NCBI GenBank assembly: GCA_049975345.1
Contig: JBNGDP010000004.1
Location: forward strand, 18,235 to 82,234
Origin: Oceanipulchritudo sp049975345
GTDB taxonomy: Bacteria > Verrucomicrobiota > Verrucomicrobiia > Opitutales > Oceanipulchritudinaceae
Length of the DNA: 64,000 nt
Reading direction: 5' to 3'
Every line of letters starts with the position of its first letter. Positions within the stretch are counted from its first letter, which is position 1. This document shows, one piece after another, positions 52,626 to 61,518 of the stretch. The notes below the pieces were generated by a model that was not told the origin of the DNA, did no database searches, and saw nothing but the letters and a program-made list of their open reading frames with translations. The translations under genes and the position numbers were made by a program.

Positions 52626-53486
52626 CTACAGAAGAATGTTGTCGATCAGCCGCACCTCGTCGCACCAGATGGCCGCCATGAGGAGCGTCCTGCCCATCGT
52701 CACATGGGCACGGACCGGTTCCATGGTCTGCGGGTCGACAGCTGCGACGTAGATCACGCGGAGGCGGCGCACAAGGGAGAGGTGGTGGGTGACCTCCGCC
52801 AGGATGCGGTCCACGTTGGTGATTCCCCCGTCCACGAGTTTCTTTCCCTCCAGCAGGGCCTTGTACAGGGTTGCGGCGTCATTGCGCTGGAAATCATTCA
52901 GATAGGCGTTCCTTGCGTTGAAAGGCAGGCCGGCGGCATCCCGGACCGTCTCCACAAGGGAAACGGAAATGGGAAAGCGGAGTTCATCCACCAGCTTGGA
53001 AAGGATCACGTGCTTCTGCGCATCGCGCCGTCCAAGGACGAGGTGGTCCGGACGCACCAGGTTGAAGAGGATGGCGTGCAGGGTACAGACGCCGGGGAAG
53101 TAATGGGGCCGAGAAATCCCACAGAGGGAATGGCTGATCCGTTCCTCGGAAACATTGACGGAGAATCCCCGCGGGAACAATTCGGCCGCGGACGGACGGA
53201 AGAGGATATCCACCCCGGCCTTTTCACAGAATTCCGCGTCGGCGCAACTGGTGCGGGGATAGCTCTGGTAATCCTCGTTGGGGCCGAACTCCATCGGATT
53301 GACGATGGTCGAGACGACCACCACATCCGACTGCTCTCGGGCCCTTGTCACGAGGTCCCCATGGCCGGCGTGTAAGGCCCCGCTCGTCGAGACCAGGGCG
53401 ATCAGCCTGCCCTCCGAGCGGAAGCGCACCGCGGTTTCCTGCATTTTGTTGGGATCTTCGATGATCTGCATACGGACTGTCCGCAT
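52626..53486 (-). CDS. panC: pantoate-beta-alanine ligase, divergent PanC
   Basis: 286 aa from ATG 53486 (or ATG 53471, MQIIEDPNKM). PanC features: VSTSGALHAGHGDLVTRARE (the HIGH-like ATP site; usually TMGALHxGH), NPMEFGPNEDYQSYPRT, KAGVDILFRPSAAELFP, PGVCTLHAILFNLVRPDHLV, NARNAYLNDFQR (usually SSRNxYLxxxxR). It joins pantoate and beta-alanine to pantothenate for CoA synthesis. The Met-to-Ser change in the first motif and the altered LGRRDAQKHVIL segment make it a divergent branch. It is divergent from dapL. Confidence 0.82.
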   Translation of the reverse strand: MRTVRMQIIEDPNKMQETAVRFRSEGRLIALVSTSGALHAGHGDLVTRAREQSDVVVVSTIVNPMEFGPNEDYQSYPRTSCADAEFCEKAGVDILFRPSAAELFPRGFSVNVSEERISHSLCGISRPHYFPGVCTLHAILFNLVRPDHLVLGRRDAQKHVILSKLVDELRFPISVSLVETVRDAAGLPFNARNAYLNDFQRNDAATLYKALLEGKKLVDGGITNVDRILAEVTHHLSLVRRLRVIYVAAVDPQTMEPVRAHVTMGRTLLMAAIWCDEVRLIDNILL

Positions 53487-53590
53487 CCTTGCCGAAGCGG
53501 GAAGGTTCCTCAAGGCTTTTCCGGGTCCGGATCGGGAAAATGGTTTTGCCGCTTGTCTCCCCGCCAACAGACTGTTCCCTCCTATCCCGT

Positions 53591-54817
53591 ATGGCACAGA
53601 TCAACGAAAACTACCAGAAGCTGAAAGCCTCCTACCTTTTCAGCGAGATCGCCAAGCGCGTGACGGCCTTCTCGGAAGCGCACCCGGGGAAGGAAATCAT
53701 CAAGATGGGAATCGGGGACGTGACCGAACCGCTTCCCGAGGCCTGCCGCACCGCCTTTCACGCGGCCATCGATGAAATGGGAACCCGCGAGGGATTCCAC
53801 GGATACGGCCCCGAACAGGGGTATCCCTTCCTGCGTGAAGCCATCGCCGAAAGTGAATTCCGGGCCCGCGGATGCGACATCGGCGCCGGTGAGATCTTTG
53901 TCTCCGATGGCTCAAAATGCGACAGCGGAAACATCCAGGAAATTTTCTCCCTTCACTCCCGCGTGGCGATTCCGGACCCGGTGTACCCGGTCTATGTCGA
54001 CACGAACGTGATGGCCGGGCGGACCGGCCACAATGTGGACGGCCGCTACGAAGGCCTGGTCTACCTGGGATCCACCTCGGCCAACGGCTACATCCCGGAA
54101 CCGCCGGACAAGGAGGTCGACCTGGTGTACCTGTGCTTCCCCAACAACCCGACCGGGGCCTGCGCCACCCGCGGCCAGCTGCAGAACTGGGTCGCCTATG
54201 CGCGGAAAAACAAGGCGGTGATCCTTTATGACGCCGCCTACGAGTCCTTCATCCGAGATCCGGAGATCCCCCACTCCATCTATGAAGTCGACGGGGCCCG
54301 GGAATGCGCCATCGAGTTCCGGTCCTTTTCCAAGAACGCGGGTTTCACGGGCACGCGCTGCGCGTACACGGTGGTGCCGGAGAGCCTGGTGGGCTTTGAC
54401 AGCGGCGGCGAGCGGGTCAGCATCCAGAAGCTCTGGAATCGCCGCCATACCACCAAGTTCAACGGGGTCTCCTATCCGGTGCAAAGGGCCGCCGCCGCCG
54501 TCTACACCCCGGAGGGGCGGGAGCAGGTCAAGGCCCTGACCGACTTCTACATGGAAAATGCCGCCCGGATCCTTGAAACCATGGAACAACTCGGATTTTC
54601 CTGCGCCGGGGGGAAAAACGCCCCCTATGTCTGGATCCAGACCAGGGGATCCTCCTGGGATCTCTTTGACCGGCTCCTTGAGGAAGCGGGCATTGTCTGC
54701 ACCCCCGGCGCCGGTTTCGGCACCTGCGGGGAGGGGCACATCCGCCTGAGCGCCTTTAATTCACGAAAAAACGTCGAAACGGCCATGGAGCGCATCCGGA
54801 AGGTTTTCGGGGGATGA
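53591..54817 (+). CDS. dapL: LL-diaminopimelate aminotransferase
   Basis: 408 aa from ATG 53591 (MAQINENYQKLKASYLFSEI), the family start. Class I/II aminotransferase with VFVSDGSKCDSGNIQEIF, PDPVYPVYVDTNVMAG, LCFPNNPTGA, and the PLP-lysine loop SFSKNAGFTGTRCAYTVVP. DapL converts tetrahydrodipicolinate directly to LL-DAP, the variant lysine/peptidoglycan route of plants, Chlamydiae and Verrucomicrobia. The 3' end overlaps the convergent membrane-protein gene by 57 bases. Confidence 0.94.
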   Translation: MAQINENYQKLKASYLFSEIAKRVTAFSEAHPGKEIIKMGIGDVTEPLPEACRTAFHAAIDEMGTREGFHGYGPEQGYPFLREAIAESEFRARGCDIGAGEIFVSDGSKCDSGNIQEIFSLHSRVAIPDPVYPVYVDTNVMAGRTGHNVDGRYEGLVYLGSTSANGYIPEPPDKEVDLVYLCFPNNPTGACATRGQLQNWVAYARKNKAVILYDAAYESFIRDPEIPHSIYEVDGARECAIEFRSFSKNAGFTGTRCAYTVVPESLVGFDSGGERVSIQKLWNRRHTTKFNGVSYPVQRAAAAVYTPEGREQVKALTDFYMENAARILETMEQLGFSCAGGKNAPYVWIQTRGSSWDLFDRLLEEAGIVCTPGAGFGTCGEGHIRLSAFNSRKNVETAMERIRKVFGG

Positions 54818-55303
54818 CTCCATGAGGATCCCGGTTGATGTGCCGGGACGGAAATCCGGACGTCGGATCTTCCCTCCGGAATCGGCGATGAGGATCCCGC
54901 AGGCAAGGCTTGCCCCGCAAAGCAGGAAAACGATCCAGGAAAGCGGGTAAACCATCCGCGATCCGACGATGCAGAGCATCAGGGCGACGGTGGCGGTTCC
55001 GGCCGCGATGTAAAAGACCGGCTGGAAGAAATGGGCGTCCTCCTCGTGGGTCTCCAGCCATTTCTCGGCCCCGGAATCAAGGGAAATGCCGTAGTTTCCT
55101 GCATGTTCGTAGCGCTCGTACGCTTCCTCACCCGTGCTCATGACGAGGATGACCGACCAACCACAGAGAAAGGCGATCAGGAGGCCGCTACCGAGGGCTG
55201 CCCGGTTCCGGCCAAGCAGACCGAAGACAAGGGGAATCATGGCGAGGCCAAGGCCGAGGAAAGGCAAATGGTTCGTGACAAGATGAAGATGCTCAGGCGA
55301 CAT
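54761..55303 (-). CDS. conserved membrane protein, unknown function
   Basis: 180 aa from ATG 55303 (MSPEHLHLVTNHLPFLGLGL). Four hydrophobic segments (about 10-28, 35-50, 88-108, 113-131) and a short periplasmic or cytoplasmic loop rich in acidic residues (EEAYERYEHAGNYGISLDSG). The HLHLVTNHLPFLGLG beginning is reminiscent of small haem- or DUF2231-type membrane proteins but no family could be established. It converges with dapL and overlaps it by 57 bases. tesA lies upstream on the same strand, 32 bases away. Confidence 0.65.
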   Translation of the reverse strand: MSPEHLHLVTNHLPFLGLGLAMIPLVFGLLGRNRAALGSGLLIAFLCGWSVILVMSTGEEAYERYEHAGNYGISLDSGAEKWLETHEEDAHFFQPVFYIAAGTATVALMLCIVGSRMVYPLSWIVFLLCGASLACGILIADSGGKIRRPDFRPGTSTGILMESSPENLPDALHGRFDVFS

Positions 55304-55335
55304 GCGGCAAGGAATACCCCGACCGCTTCCCCGGG

Positions 55336-55944
55336 TCAAGACTCCTTCCGCAGGCAATCCAGAAACAGGGAGGCGATTTTCCGCTGCCCCTCGGCATTGG
55401 GATGGATGCCGTCGGCAAGATTCAATTCAGGGACGCCCGCCACCCCGTCGAGAAGGAAAGGAAGAAACCGGACCTCCTCCTCCGCCGCCAAACGCGGATA
55501 CCCCTCGTCAAAGGCCTTGCGGTAGTCCGTCCCCATGTTGGGAGGCGCGCGCATGCCGGCCAGGATGATGGTGACGTCCGGATGCCTTGCCCGGGCCTTC
55601 CGTATGATTCCCCGAAGGTTGCCCATCGTCGCCTCCACAGGGAAGCCGCGCAGGGCGTCGTTGGCCCCAAGGGCGATGACCAGGTAATCCATCTCCTGGC
55701 GCAGGATCCAATCGACCCGGCGAAGGCCACCCGCCGAGGTGTCCCCGCTGACCCCCGCATTGACAACCGTGGCGTCGCGACCGGCTTTCCGCAGCATCCC
55801 TTCCAGTTGCGCCGGCCAGGATTGATCCGGTTCCAACCCGTAGCCGGCGGTCAGGCTGTCGCCAAGGCAGACAATCCGTTGCCCGGCCGCAAGGATGGGC
55901 AGCAAAATGATCAGCAGCGTGGAAAATCTGAACTGGTTGGGCAT
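55336..55944 (-). CDS. tesA: SGNH-family esterase/lysophospholipase TesA
   Basis: 202 aa from ATG 55944 (MPNQFRFSTLLIILLPILAA); signal peptide ends near AAGQ. SGNH blocks: IVCLGDSLTAGYGL (Ser nucleophile), VSGDTSAGG, IALGANDALRG, and DGIHPNAEG (Asp/His). This is multifunctional acyl-CoA thioesterase I/lysophospholipase L1 of the periplasm. It is divergent from ybbA with 61 bases between, the same arrangement as in E. coli, where tesA, ybbA and ybbP are neighbours. Confidence 0.9.
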   Translation of the reverse strand: MPNQFRFSTLLIILLPILAAGQRIVCLGDSLTAGYGLEPDQSWPAQLEGMLRKAGRDATVVNAGVSGDTSAGGLRRVDWILRQEMDYLVIALGANDALRGFPVEATMGNLRGIIRKARARHPDVTIILAGMRAPPNMGTDYRKAFDEGYPRLAAEEEVRFLPFLLDGVAGVPELNLADGIHPNAEGQRKIASLFLDCLRKES

Positions 55945-56005
55945 ACTTGTTTCGAATCGTTGTCCAAATCCAAACCGAAACCGCCTTTGGTTTCGATGGT
56001 AAGAT

Positions 56006-56677
56006 ATGCTCAAACTTGAAAAAATCCACAAGACCTACGAAAGCGGGGGCCGCCCCCTGGAGGTGCTGGCGGGCATTTCCGCCTCGGTTGCCAAGGGGGA
56101 ATCCCTCGCCATTGTCGGCCCGTCCGGTAGCGGCAAGACCACCTTGCTGGGCATCAGCGCCGGGCTGGACATCCCGAGTTCCGGGGAGGTCTTTATCCTC
56201 GGAACCCCCTTGTCCGGCATGGGGGAGGAGGACCGGGCGGCCCTGCGAAGCCGGTGGATCGGCTTTGTTTTCCAGAATTTCCAGTTGATCCCGACGCTGA
56301 CGGCCCTTGAGAACGTCTGCATCCCGCTGGAATTGAAGGGAGCGCGGAAAGTCGTCCAGCGGGCCCGGGAGTGGCTGGACCGGGTCGGCCTTGCCGACCG
56401 CGCCGGCCACTATCCGGTCCAGCTTTCAGGCGGGGAGCAGCAGCGGGTCGCGATCGCCCGGGCCTGCGCGGGGGAACCGGCATTGCTGTTCGCCGACGAA
56501 CCGACCGGAAACCTCGACGATGAGACCGGCCACCAGGTCGAGGCCCTGCTTTTTGAAACCCACCGGGAAACCGGAAACACCCTCATTGTCGTCACCCACG
56601 ACTCCGAACTGGCCGCCCGAACGGACCGGATCCTGCGCCTGCGCGGGGGCCGCATCGAGGACAGGACCCCGGCATGA
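56006..56677 (+). CDS. ybbA: ABC transporter ATP-binding protein YbbA/LolD-type
   Basis: 223 aa. Walker A IVGPSGSGKTTLL, Q-loop VFQNFQL, signature QLSGGEQQRVAIARA, Walker B LLFADEPTG followed by NLDDETG, and H-loop VVTHDSE. It belongs to the MacB/LolD/YbbA group that powers FtsX-type permeases. The stop overlaps ybbP by four bases (ATGA). With tesA opposite, the cluster reproduces the E. coli order, so the two halves are likely to work together on envelope lipids. Confidence 0.92.
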   Translation: MLKLEKIHKTYESGGRPLEVLAGISASVAKGESLAIVGPSGSGKTTLLGISAGLDIPSSGEVFILGTPLSGMGEEDRAALRSRWIGFVFQNFQLIPTLTALENVCIPLELKGARKVVQRAREWLDRVGLADRAGHYPVQLSGGEQQRVAIARACAGEPALLFADEPTGNLDDETGHQVEALLFETHRETGNTLIVVTHDSELAARTDRILRLRGGRIEDRTPA

Positions 56678-59235
56678 ACGCGGACCCCGCCAGAAAGCCG
56701 GGCCTCCCGTGGATCCTGCGCATGTCCTGGAGGGACAGCCGGGGAAAGCGGTTTCTCCTGTTGCTTTTCACCTGCAGCATTGTTTTCGGCATCGGGGCCA
56801 TTGTCGCGGTTTATTCATTACGGGATAACCTGGAGAGGATTGTCGACGAGCAGGCCCGGAGCCTCCTCGGGGCGGATGCCGTGTTGCAGGTGCGCCGCCC
56901 CCCGGTGCCCGCGCTGGAGAAATTCATCAGCCGCCTGCCGGGGGAAAAGGTCCGCGAGATGCGCTTCCGTTCAATGGCCGTGTTCCCCGCAAGCGGTGAA
57001 TCCCGTTTTGTCCAGGTGCGGGCCGTCGACGGGGCGCTTCCCTTCCACGGCAGGATGGAGACCGCTCCGGCGCGCGCGGAGGAGGCGCTGAAGCCCTCCC
57101 CGGGGAAGGCGATAGTCGAGGAAAGCCTGCTTCTGCAAATGCAACTTTCACCGGGGGACACGGTGCGGCTCGGGAACAGCCGTTACGAGATCGAGGCGGC
57201 CCTTGTCCGGATGGCCGGTGAATCCGAGATCACCGGCTTTTTCGCCCCGCGCATCTACATCCCCATGCAAGGTCTCGAGGAAACCGGCCTGGTGCGGACC
57301 GGATCCATCGTTCGCTACCGGACCCATGTGGGATGTGAACCGCAGGAGGTGGAGACCCTGGAGCGGCTGCTCCAAACGGAGGAAACCGGATTGCTGGTCG
57401 AGGAATCGGTCGAGGTGGAAACGGTGAAGGACCGCCGCCAGAGTATTGAAGACATCCTCAACAACCTCCTGGACTTTCTCAACCTGATCGGCTTTGTCGC
57501 CCTCCTCCTCGGGGGGATCGGGATCATCGGCGCGGTCAACGTGTACCTGGGGACCAAGCGGGAAACCATCGCCATCCTCCGGTGCCTTGGATCGGGAACG
57601 CGTGCCGCCTTTTCCATTTACCTTTGCCAGATGCTTGCTTTCGGACTGTGCGGTGCCCTTGCGGGTACCCTCATCGGGGTGGCCGCCCAGTTCTACATCC
57701 CGGTCCTCCTTGGATCCTTTCTCCCCTTCGAGATCGAAATGCGTCTGAGCCCGGGCTCCATCCTGACCGGCCTGGTTTTCGGATGGCTGGTGGTGACGGC
57801 CTCGGCGTTGATCCCCCTGCTTTCCATCCGTCACATCAGCCCGCTGCAGGCGATCCGGTCCGCCATCGAAAACGGGCGGGGGGCGGCAAGGGATCCCCTT
57901 TCCTGGCTGACCGGGGGTGTCCTCCTGTCCACCCTCCTGGGCTTCACCGTTTTCAAATCGAGAGAGCCCTTGTTCGCCATCGGGTTCATCGGTGGCCTCG
58001 GCGTTGCCTTGTTGCTGCTGTGGCTGCTCGCATGGGGGCTTCGCTCGGTGCTGCGACGCCTGCAGGCCCCCTCCATTCCCTACGCCGCCCGGATTGCCCT
58101 CGGCAACCTGTACCGACCGAACAACCGGACCCTGCTGATGACCGTCTCCCTCGGCATGGGCGTTCTCCTCATCAACACCCTCTTGTTGACGAGGGACGGC
58201 CTCCTGCAGCAGGTGCGGATCGAGCCCGACGAGGATGCCGCCAACGTGATCCTCATCGACGTGCAACCGGACCAGCGCGAGGGAGTCCTTGAGTTGCTTG
58301 AGGCGCAGGGCTTCCGGCCGAGGGATGTTCTGCCCGTCATCACCATGCGCGTGTCGAAGATCAAGGGCCTGCCCCTGTCGGAATGGAAGGCCGAGCCGGA
58401 TTCCCCCGTGTCGGACTGGGTGTACACCTGGGAGTTCCGCAACACCTACCGGGACACGGTCCTCGACAACGCAGAGGTGGTCGCGGGCGAATTCACCGCG
58501 CGCCACAGCGGGGACGAGCCGTTTCCCGTTTCCCTGTCCGCGAACGTGGTCGAGGATTTCGGGGTTGGTATCGGCGATTCCATTACATGGGACATCCAGG
58601 GTGTGGAGGTTGAAACCGTTGTCGGAAGCATCCGTGATGTCCGCTGGAGGGCCGGCAGGCAGAATTTCAACGTGGTCTTTCCCCTCCAAACGATCGAGGA
58701 GGCGCCGACCGTTTACGCGGTTTCCGTCAAGAGCGGCGGGCGGCTGGAGACCTCGCGCCTGCAAAGCGCCCTTGCCGGCCGATTCAGCAACGTCAGCCTG
58801 ATCGACCTGTCGCTGGTCCTCGATTCCATCCGAGGGGTGCTCGACAAGGCCGCCTTTGTCATCAAATTCATGGCCGGGTTCACGGTGGCAACCGGTCTCA
58901 TCGTCCTGGCCGGGGCCCTGCTCGGGAACCGCTACCAGCGGATCCGCGAGAGCGTGCTGTTCCGAACCCTTGGTTCCAGCGCGGGTTTCATCCGCATGGT
59001 CCTCACGATGGAATTCCTGATGATCGGGGTGCTGGCCTCCCTGGCGGGCATCCTCCTGTCCTGGGCGGCCGCCGGGGCGTTGTTCCATGCCATTTTCAAG
59101 CTGCCGTTGCAGATCAACCCGCCGGGGTCGCTGCTGGTCGTGCTGGTGATTGTCTTTCTAACGACGATGACGGGCTGGCTCACTTCCCGGGGAATCGCGC
59201 GGCATCCGCCCCTCGTCATCCTGCGGAAAGAGTGA
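56674..59235 (+). CDS. ybbP: FtsX-like ABC permease YbbP
   Basis: 853 aa (E. coli YbbP about 804). An N-terminal membrane segment after a short cytoplasmic lead is followed by a periplasmic region, then FtsX core helices (LIGFVALLLGGIGIIGAVNV, AIRSAIENGRGAARDP), a second pair of helices, a second periplasmic region, and a final FtsX block (YQRIRESVLFRTLGSSAGFI, VLTMEFLMIGVLASLAGILL, TGWLTSRG). It is the permease for YbbA, belonging to the MacB-like mechanotransmission superfamily; substrate unknown. It converges with the next gene 8 bases downstream. Confidence 0.9.
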   Translation: MNADPARKPGLPWILRMSWRDSRGKRFLLLLFTCSIVFGIGAIVAVYSLRDNLERIVDEQARSLLGADAVLQVRRPPVPALEKFISRLPGEKVREMRFRSMAVFPASGESRFVQVRAVDGALPFHGRMETAPARAEEALKPSPGKAIVEESLLLQMQLSPGDTVRLGNSRYEIEAALVRMAGESEITGFFAPRIYIPMQGLEETGLVRTGSIVRYRTHVGCEPQEVETLERLLQTEETGLLVEESVEVETVKDRRQSIEDILNNLLDFLNLIGFVALLLGGIGIIGAVNVYLGTKRETIAILRCLGSGTRAAFSIYLCQMLAFGLCGALAGTLIGVAAQFYIPVLLGSFLPFEIEMRLSPGSILTGLVFGWLVVTASALIPLLSIRHISPLQAIRSAIENGRGAARDPLSWLTGGVLLSTLLGFTVFKSREPLFAIGFIGGLGVALLLLWLLAWGLRSVLRRLQAPSIPYAARIALGNLYRPNNRTLLMTVSLGMGVLLINTLLLTRDGLLQQVRIEPDEDAANVILIDVQPDQREGVLELLEAQGFRPRDVLPVITMRVSKIKGLPLSEWKAEPDSPVSDWVYTWEFRNTYRDTVLDNAEVVAGEFTARHSGDEPFPVSLSANVVEDFGVGIGDSITWDIQGVEVETVVGSIRDVRWRAGRQNFNVVFPLQTIEEAPTVYAVSVKSGGRLETSRLQSALAGRFSNVSLIDLSLVLDSIRGVLDKAAFVIKFMAGFTVATGLIVLAGALLGNRYQRIRESVLFRTLGSSAGFIRMVLTMEFLMIGVLASLAGILLSWAAAGALFHAIFKLPLQINPPGSLLVVLVIVFLTTMTGWLTSRGIARHPPLVILRKE

Positions 59236-59243
59236 ACCCCTGA

Positions 59244-61217
59244 TCAGAAGGGTGCCTTGGGAACGTGCCGGAAGCGGGTGAGCAGGCGCTTTGGCCGGAT
59301 GGGGGCCATGGTTCGCCGGTCCCCCTCGTCCGTGGCCTTCTGCATCGCCTTCGGGCTCAGGCAGAGGAGGCCGGCGAGGGCGGATAACCAGAGCAGTGAA
59401 TCCAGAACCTGGATGTGGTGGCTGCCAACATCCAGCAAAGCAACCCGCAGCAGGATATTGCCGAGATACGGCAGGATCAGGATCGCGGCGAGATATTTGC
59501 GCTCCGACAAACCCAGAAGCCAGCCGGCAAGGGCGGCGAAAAAAAGAATGCGGTAAAACCAGGAATAGATGGAAACGAGGCTCTGGTTATAGGTGACAAT
59601 CCGCCGGTCCGAGCGCTTTTCCATGACATGGACCGCTTGGCCGCTCAGCCGCATGATTTCACTCAGGCTGCGGCGGACCGATTCCGCCTGCCGGCTACTG
59701 GGAAAGCCGAAGTGCACCCGGTAATCCGTTCTCACGGGCGTGCCACGGAAATCGGTGTCAGGAAGAAAAAGGGCGATACCGGAAAGCCGACCCCGGTAGG
59801 CCAGCCGGGCTTGCACGGGCAAAGCTTCCACCGGCTGGTCGACGGTTGCCGCCGCCGACGGGTCGTCAAGGGGAGCATCCCGCCCCGGTTTGTTCCCGAA
59901 TTGCATCACGGACAGGGCTGCGCTCAGGACCACCAGCGCGACCTGGGCCGCCGTTGTCCAGACGACGGGGAGCTTCCAGAACTCAAACCCCCGCACGGAA
60001 AATCCCCACCAGAGGGTTCCCGTCAGCAGGCCGATGGGAGGAATCAAAGCAAGCCAGCCACCGGATGCCGTGCAAACCGCAACAGAGAGAAAAAACGCGA
60101 TCAGGATGAACCCCAGCCAACGCAGGATCCCCTCCCTTTGCATGGCGAAGAAAAAGGCCGCCATGGAAAGCAGACAGGTGACGGCCAGCAGCGATTCGGG
60201 ACCGATGTGCCGGCTGGCCCACACCGCGGGAGGGGAAAGCAGGACAAGCAGCAGCACGGGAGCGAGGTAATACCCCTGTACCAGACGGACCAGCGACAGG
60301 GACAGGAGCAGAACAGAGACACTGAAGAGAATTCCCTGCGCAAGGGTGACGCGGCTCATGCTCCAGTCGGCCGCGGGGGCCAGCTTGGACAGGAAGAAGG
60401 GATACGCGGGTGCGATGTCCGCAGCAGCCATTGGATTGCCCGACTTCGCCTGCCCGGCCTCCATGATCGCCTCAACCACATAGGGATCACTGATGCCCGG
60501 ACTGAAAACAGGGATGGAATGACGGACCAGATGAAGATGCGCAAGGGCGCCCAGAATGACCGTCAGGACAACCAGAGCCACCTCCGAGGGAGGAGGCCTC
60601 CGGCGGAATGCCTGCAGTCCATGCGGAAAGCGAAGGATGGATGTAAGCCCCCAGAGGAGGATGAGAGCCACAAGGAGATAGCTGAAGGTGGCCTTTGTCC
60701 AGTTCACCACCCAATGGTAGGGCCTTGCCGAAGGGAATTCCACGGGAAGGGCCAGGCGCGCGCCGGCCCTTGCCAAAATCCGTGCCCCCTCCCCTGTCTG
60801 CCGGACGCGCAGGCCGGGCGCCTCGGTCGCTCCCAGCGAACCCGCCGGCAGGGCCACGCTCTCACTGCCGTACCGAAAACCTTTGACCTCGATGGACCGG
60901 AACAGCACCTCGTCGTCGCTTCCCTTCGTAAAAACAAGGGCCAGCTCATACTTCCGCCGCGGAGGCAGCTCCGCCTCCCACCGCCAGTGATACCCATCCA
61001 CGTCCCCGGAGGGCCGCAAGCGGACCGATTCGCCGGCGGTATACGCAAGCTCCACCACATGCTCCGGATCCATCCCGATGGTCAGGGAAACCGGATGGCT
61101 GGACACGTTCCACCATGGGAACACGAAGACCATGAGAGCGCTGTAAACAATCAATGCCCCCAGGGCATACAGAAAATAAAATCGGTTCAGGAATTGCCTC
61201 TGTCGTGTCCCAGCCAT
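59244..61217 (-). CDS. large polytopic membrane protein of unknown function
   Basis: 657 aa. One N-terminal membrane helix (FLYALGALIVYSALMVFVFP), then a soluble beta-rich domain of about 140 residues (DPEHVVELAYTAGESVRLRP) and about ten further helices. An acidic loop near ISDPYVVEAIMEAGQAK after the third helix and the extracellular loops are reminiscent of GT-C glycosyltransferases (PMT/ArnT superfamily), but no Asp-Glu catalytic pair could be fixed. The large loop before the last helices (GKPGRDAPLDDPSAAATVDQ) is variable-looking. Function cannot be assigned. Confidence 0.6.
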   Translation of the reverse strand: MAGTRQRQFLNRFYFLYALGALIVYSALMVFVFPWWNVSSHPVSLTIGMDPEHVVELAYTAGESVRLRPSGDVDGYHWRWEAELPPRRKYELALVFTKGSDDEVLFRSIEVKGFRYGSESVALPAGSLGATEAPGLRVRQTGEGARILARAGARLALPVEFPSARPYHWVVNWTKATFSYLLVALILLWGLTSILRFPHGLQAFRRRPPPSEVALVVLTVILGALAHLHLVRHSIPVFSPGISDPYVVEAIMEAGQAKSGNPMAAADIAPAYPFFLSKLAPAADWSMSRVTLAQGILFSVSVLLLSLSLVRLVQGYYLAPVLLLVLLSPPAVWASRHIGPESLLAVTCLLSMAAFFFAMQREGILRWLGFILIAFFLSVAVCTASGGWLALIPPIGLLTGTLWWGFSVRGFEFWKLPVVWTTAAQVALVVLSAALSVMQFGNKPGRDAPLDDPSAAATVDQPVEALPVQARLAYRGRLSGIALFLPDTDFRGTPVRTDYRVHFGFPSSRQAESVRRSLSEIMRLSGQAVHVMEKRSDRRIVTYNQSLVSIYSWFYRILFFAALAGWLLGLSERKYLAAILILPYLGNILLRVALLDVGSHHIQVLDSLLWLSALAGLLCLSPKAMQKATDEGDRRTMAPIRPKRLLTRFRHVPKAPF

Positions 61218-61338
61218 CTGCTATTGAAGGGGCCCAGCTTTGTTTCTCCGCCCACTTCTTGCAATCGTATAATCCAAGCCGGATCCACCTGCGGTGAGGA
61301 ATGAAAGATCATCCGTATTTGTAAAACAACCGCGGCTG

Positions 61339-61518
61339 TTACCGCTTTTCCAGACTTTTCATGCCGGCAAAGAGGCCGAGGGCTCCCATTAGAAGAAGCG
61401 TTCCCCCAATCAAAGAAGCATTCAGGGTCATCGCCCCCAGCAGGAAAACCACCGGGCCGCCAAGCACCGCCACAACCGATACCACAAGCAGCCAGCGAAC
61501 CATCCCTTCTTCCTTCAT
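61339..61518 (-). CDS. 59-aa membrane protein coupled to mazG
   Basis: ATG 61518 overlaps the mazG stop TGA (ATGA); stop TAA at 61339-61341. The sequence MKEEGMVRWLLVVSVVAVLG continues with two hydrophobic segments (residues about 9-28 and 33-52, ending LLLMGALGLFAGM) and the basic tail KSLEKR. No family recognised. It is too short for routine ORF calls; support comes from the overlap, the two clean hydrophobic segments, and a run of 60 sense codons. Confidence 0.5.
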   Translation of the reverse strand: MKEEGMVRWLLVVSVVAVLGGPVVFLLGAMTLNASLIGGTLLLMGALGLFAGMKSLEKR

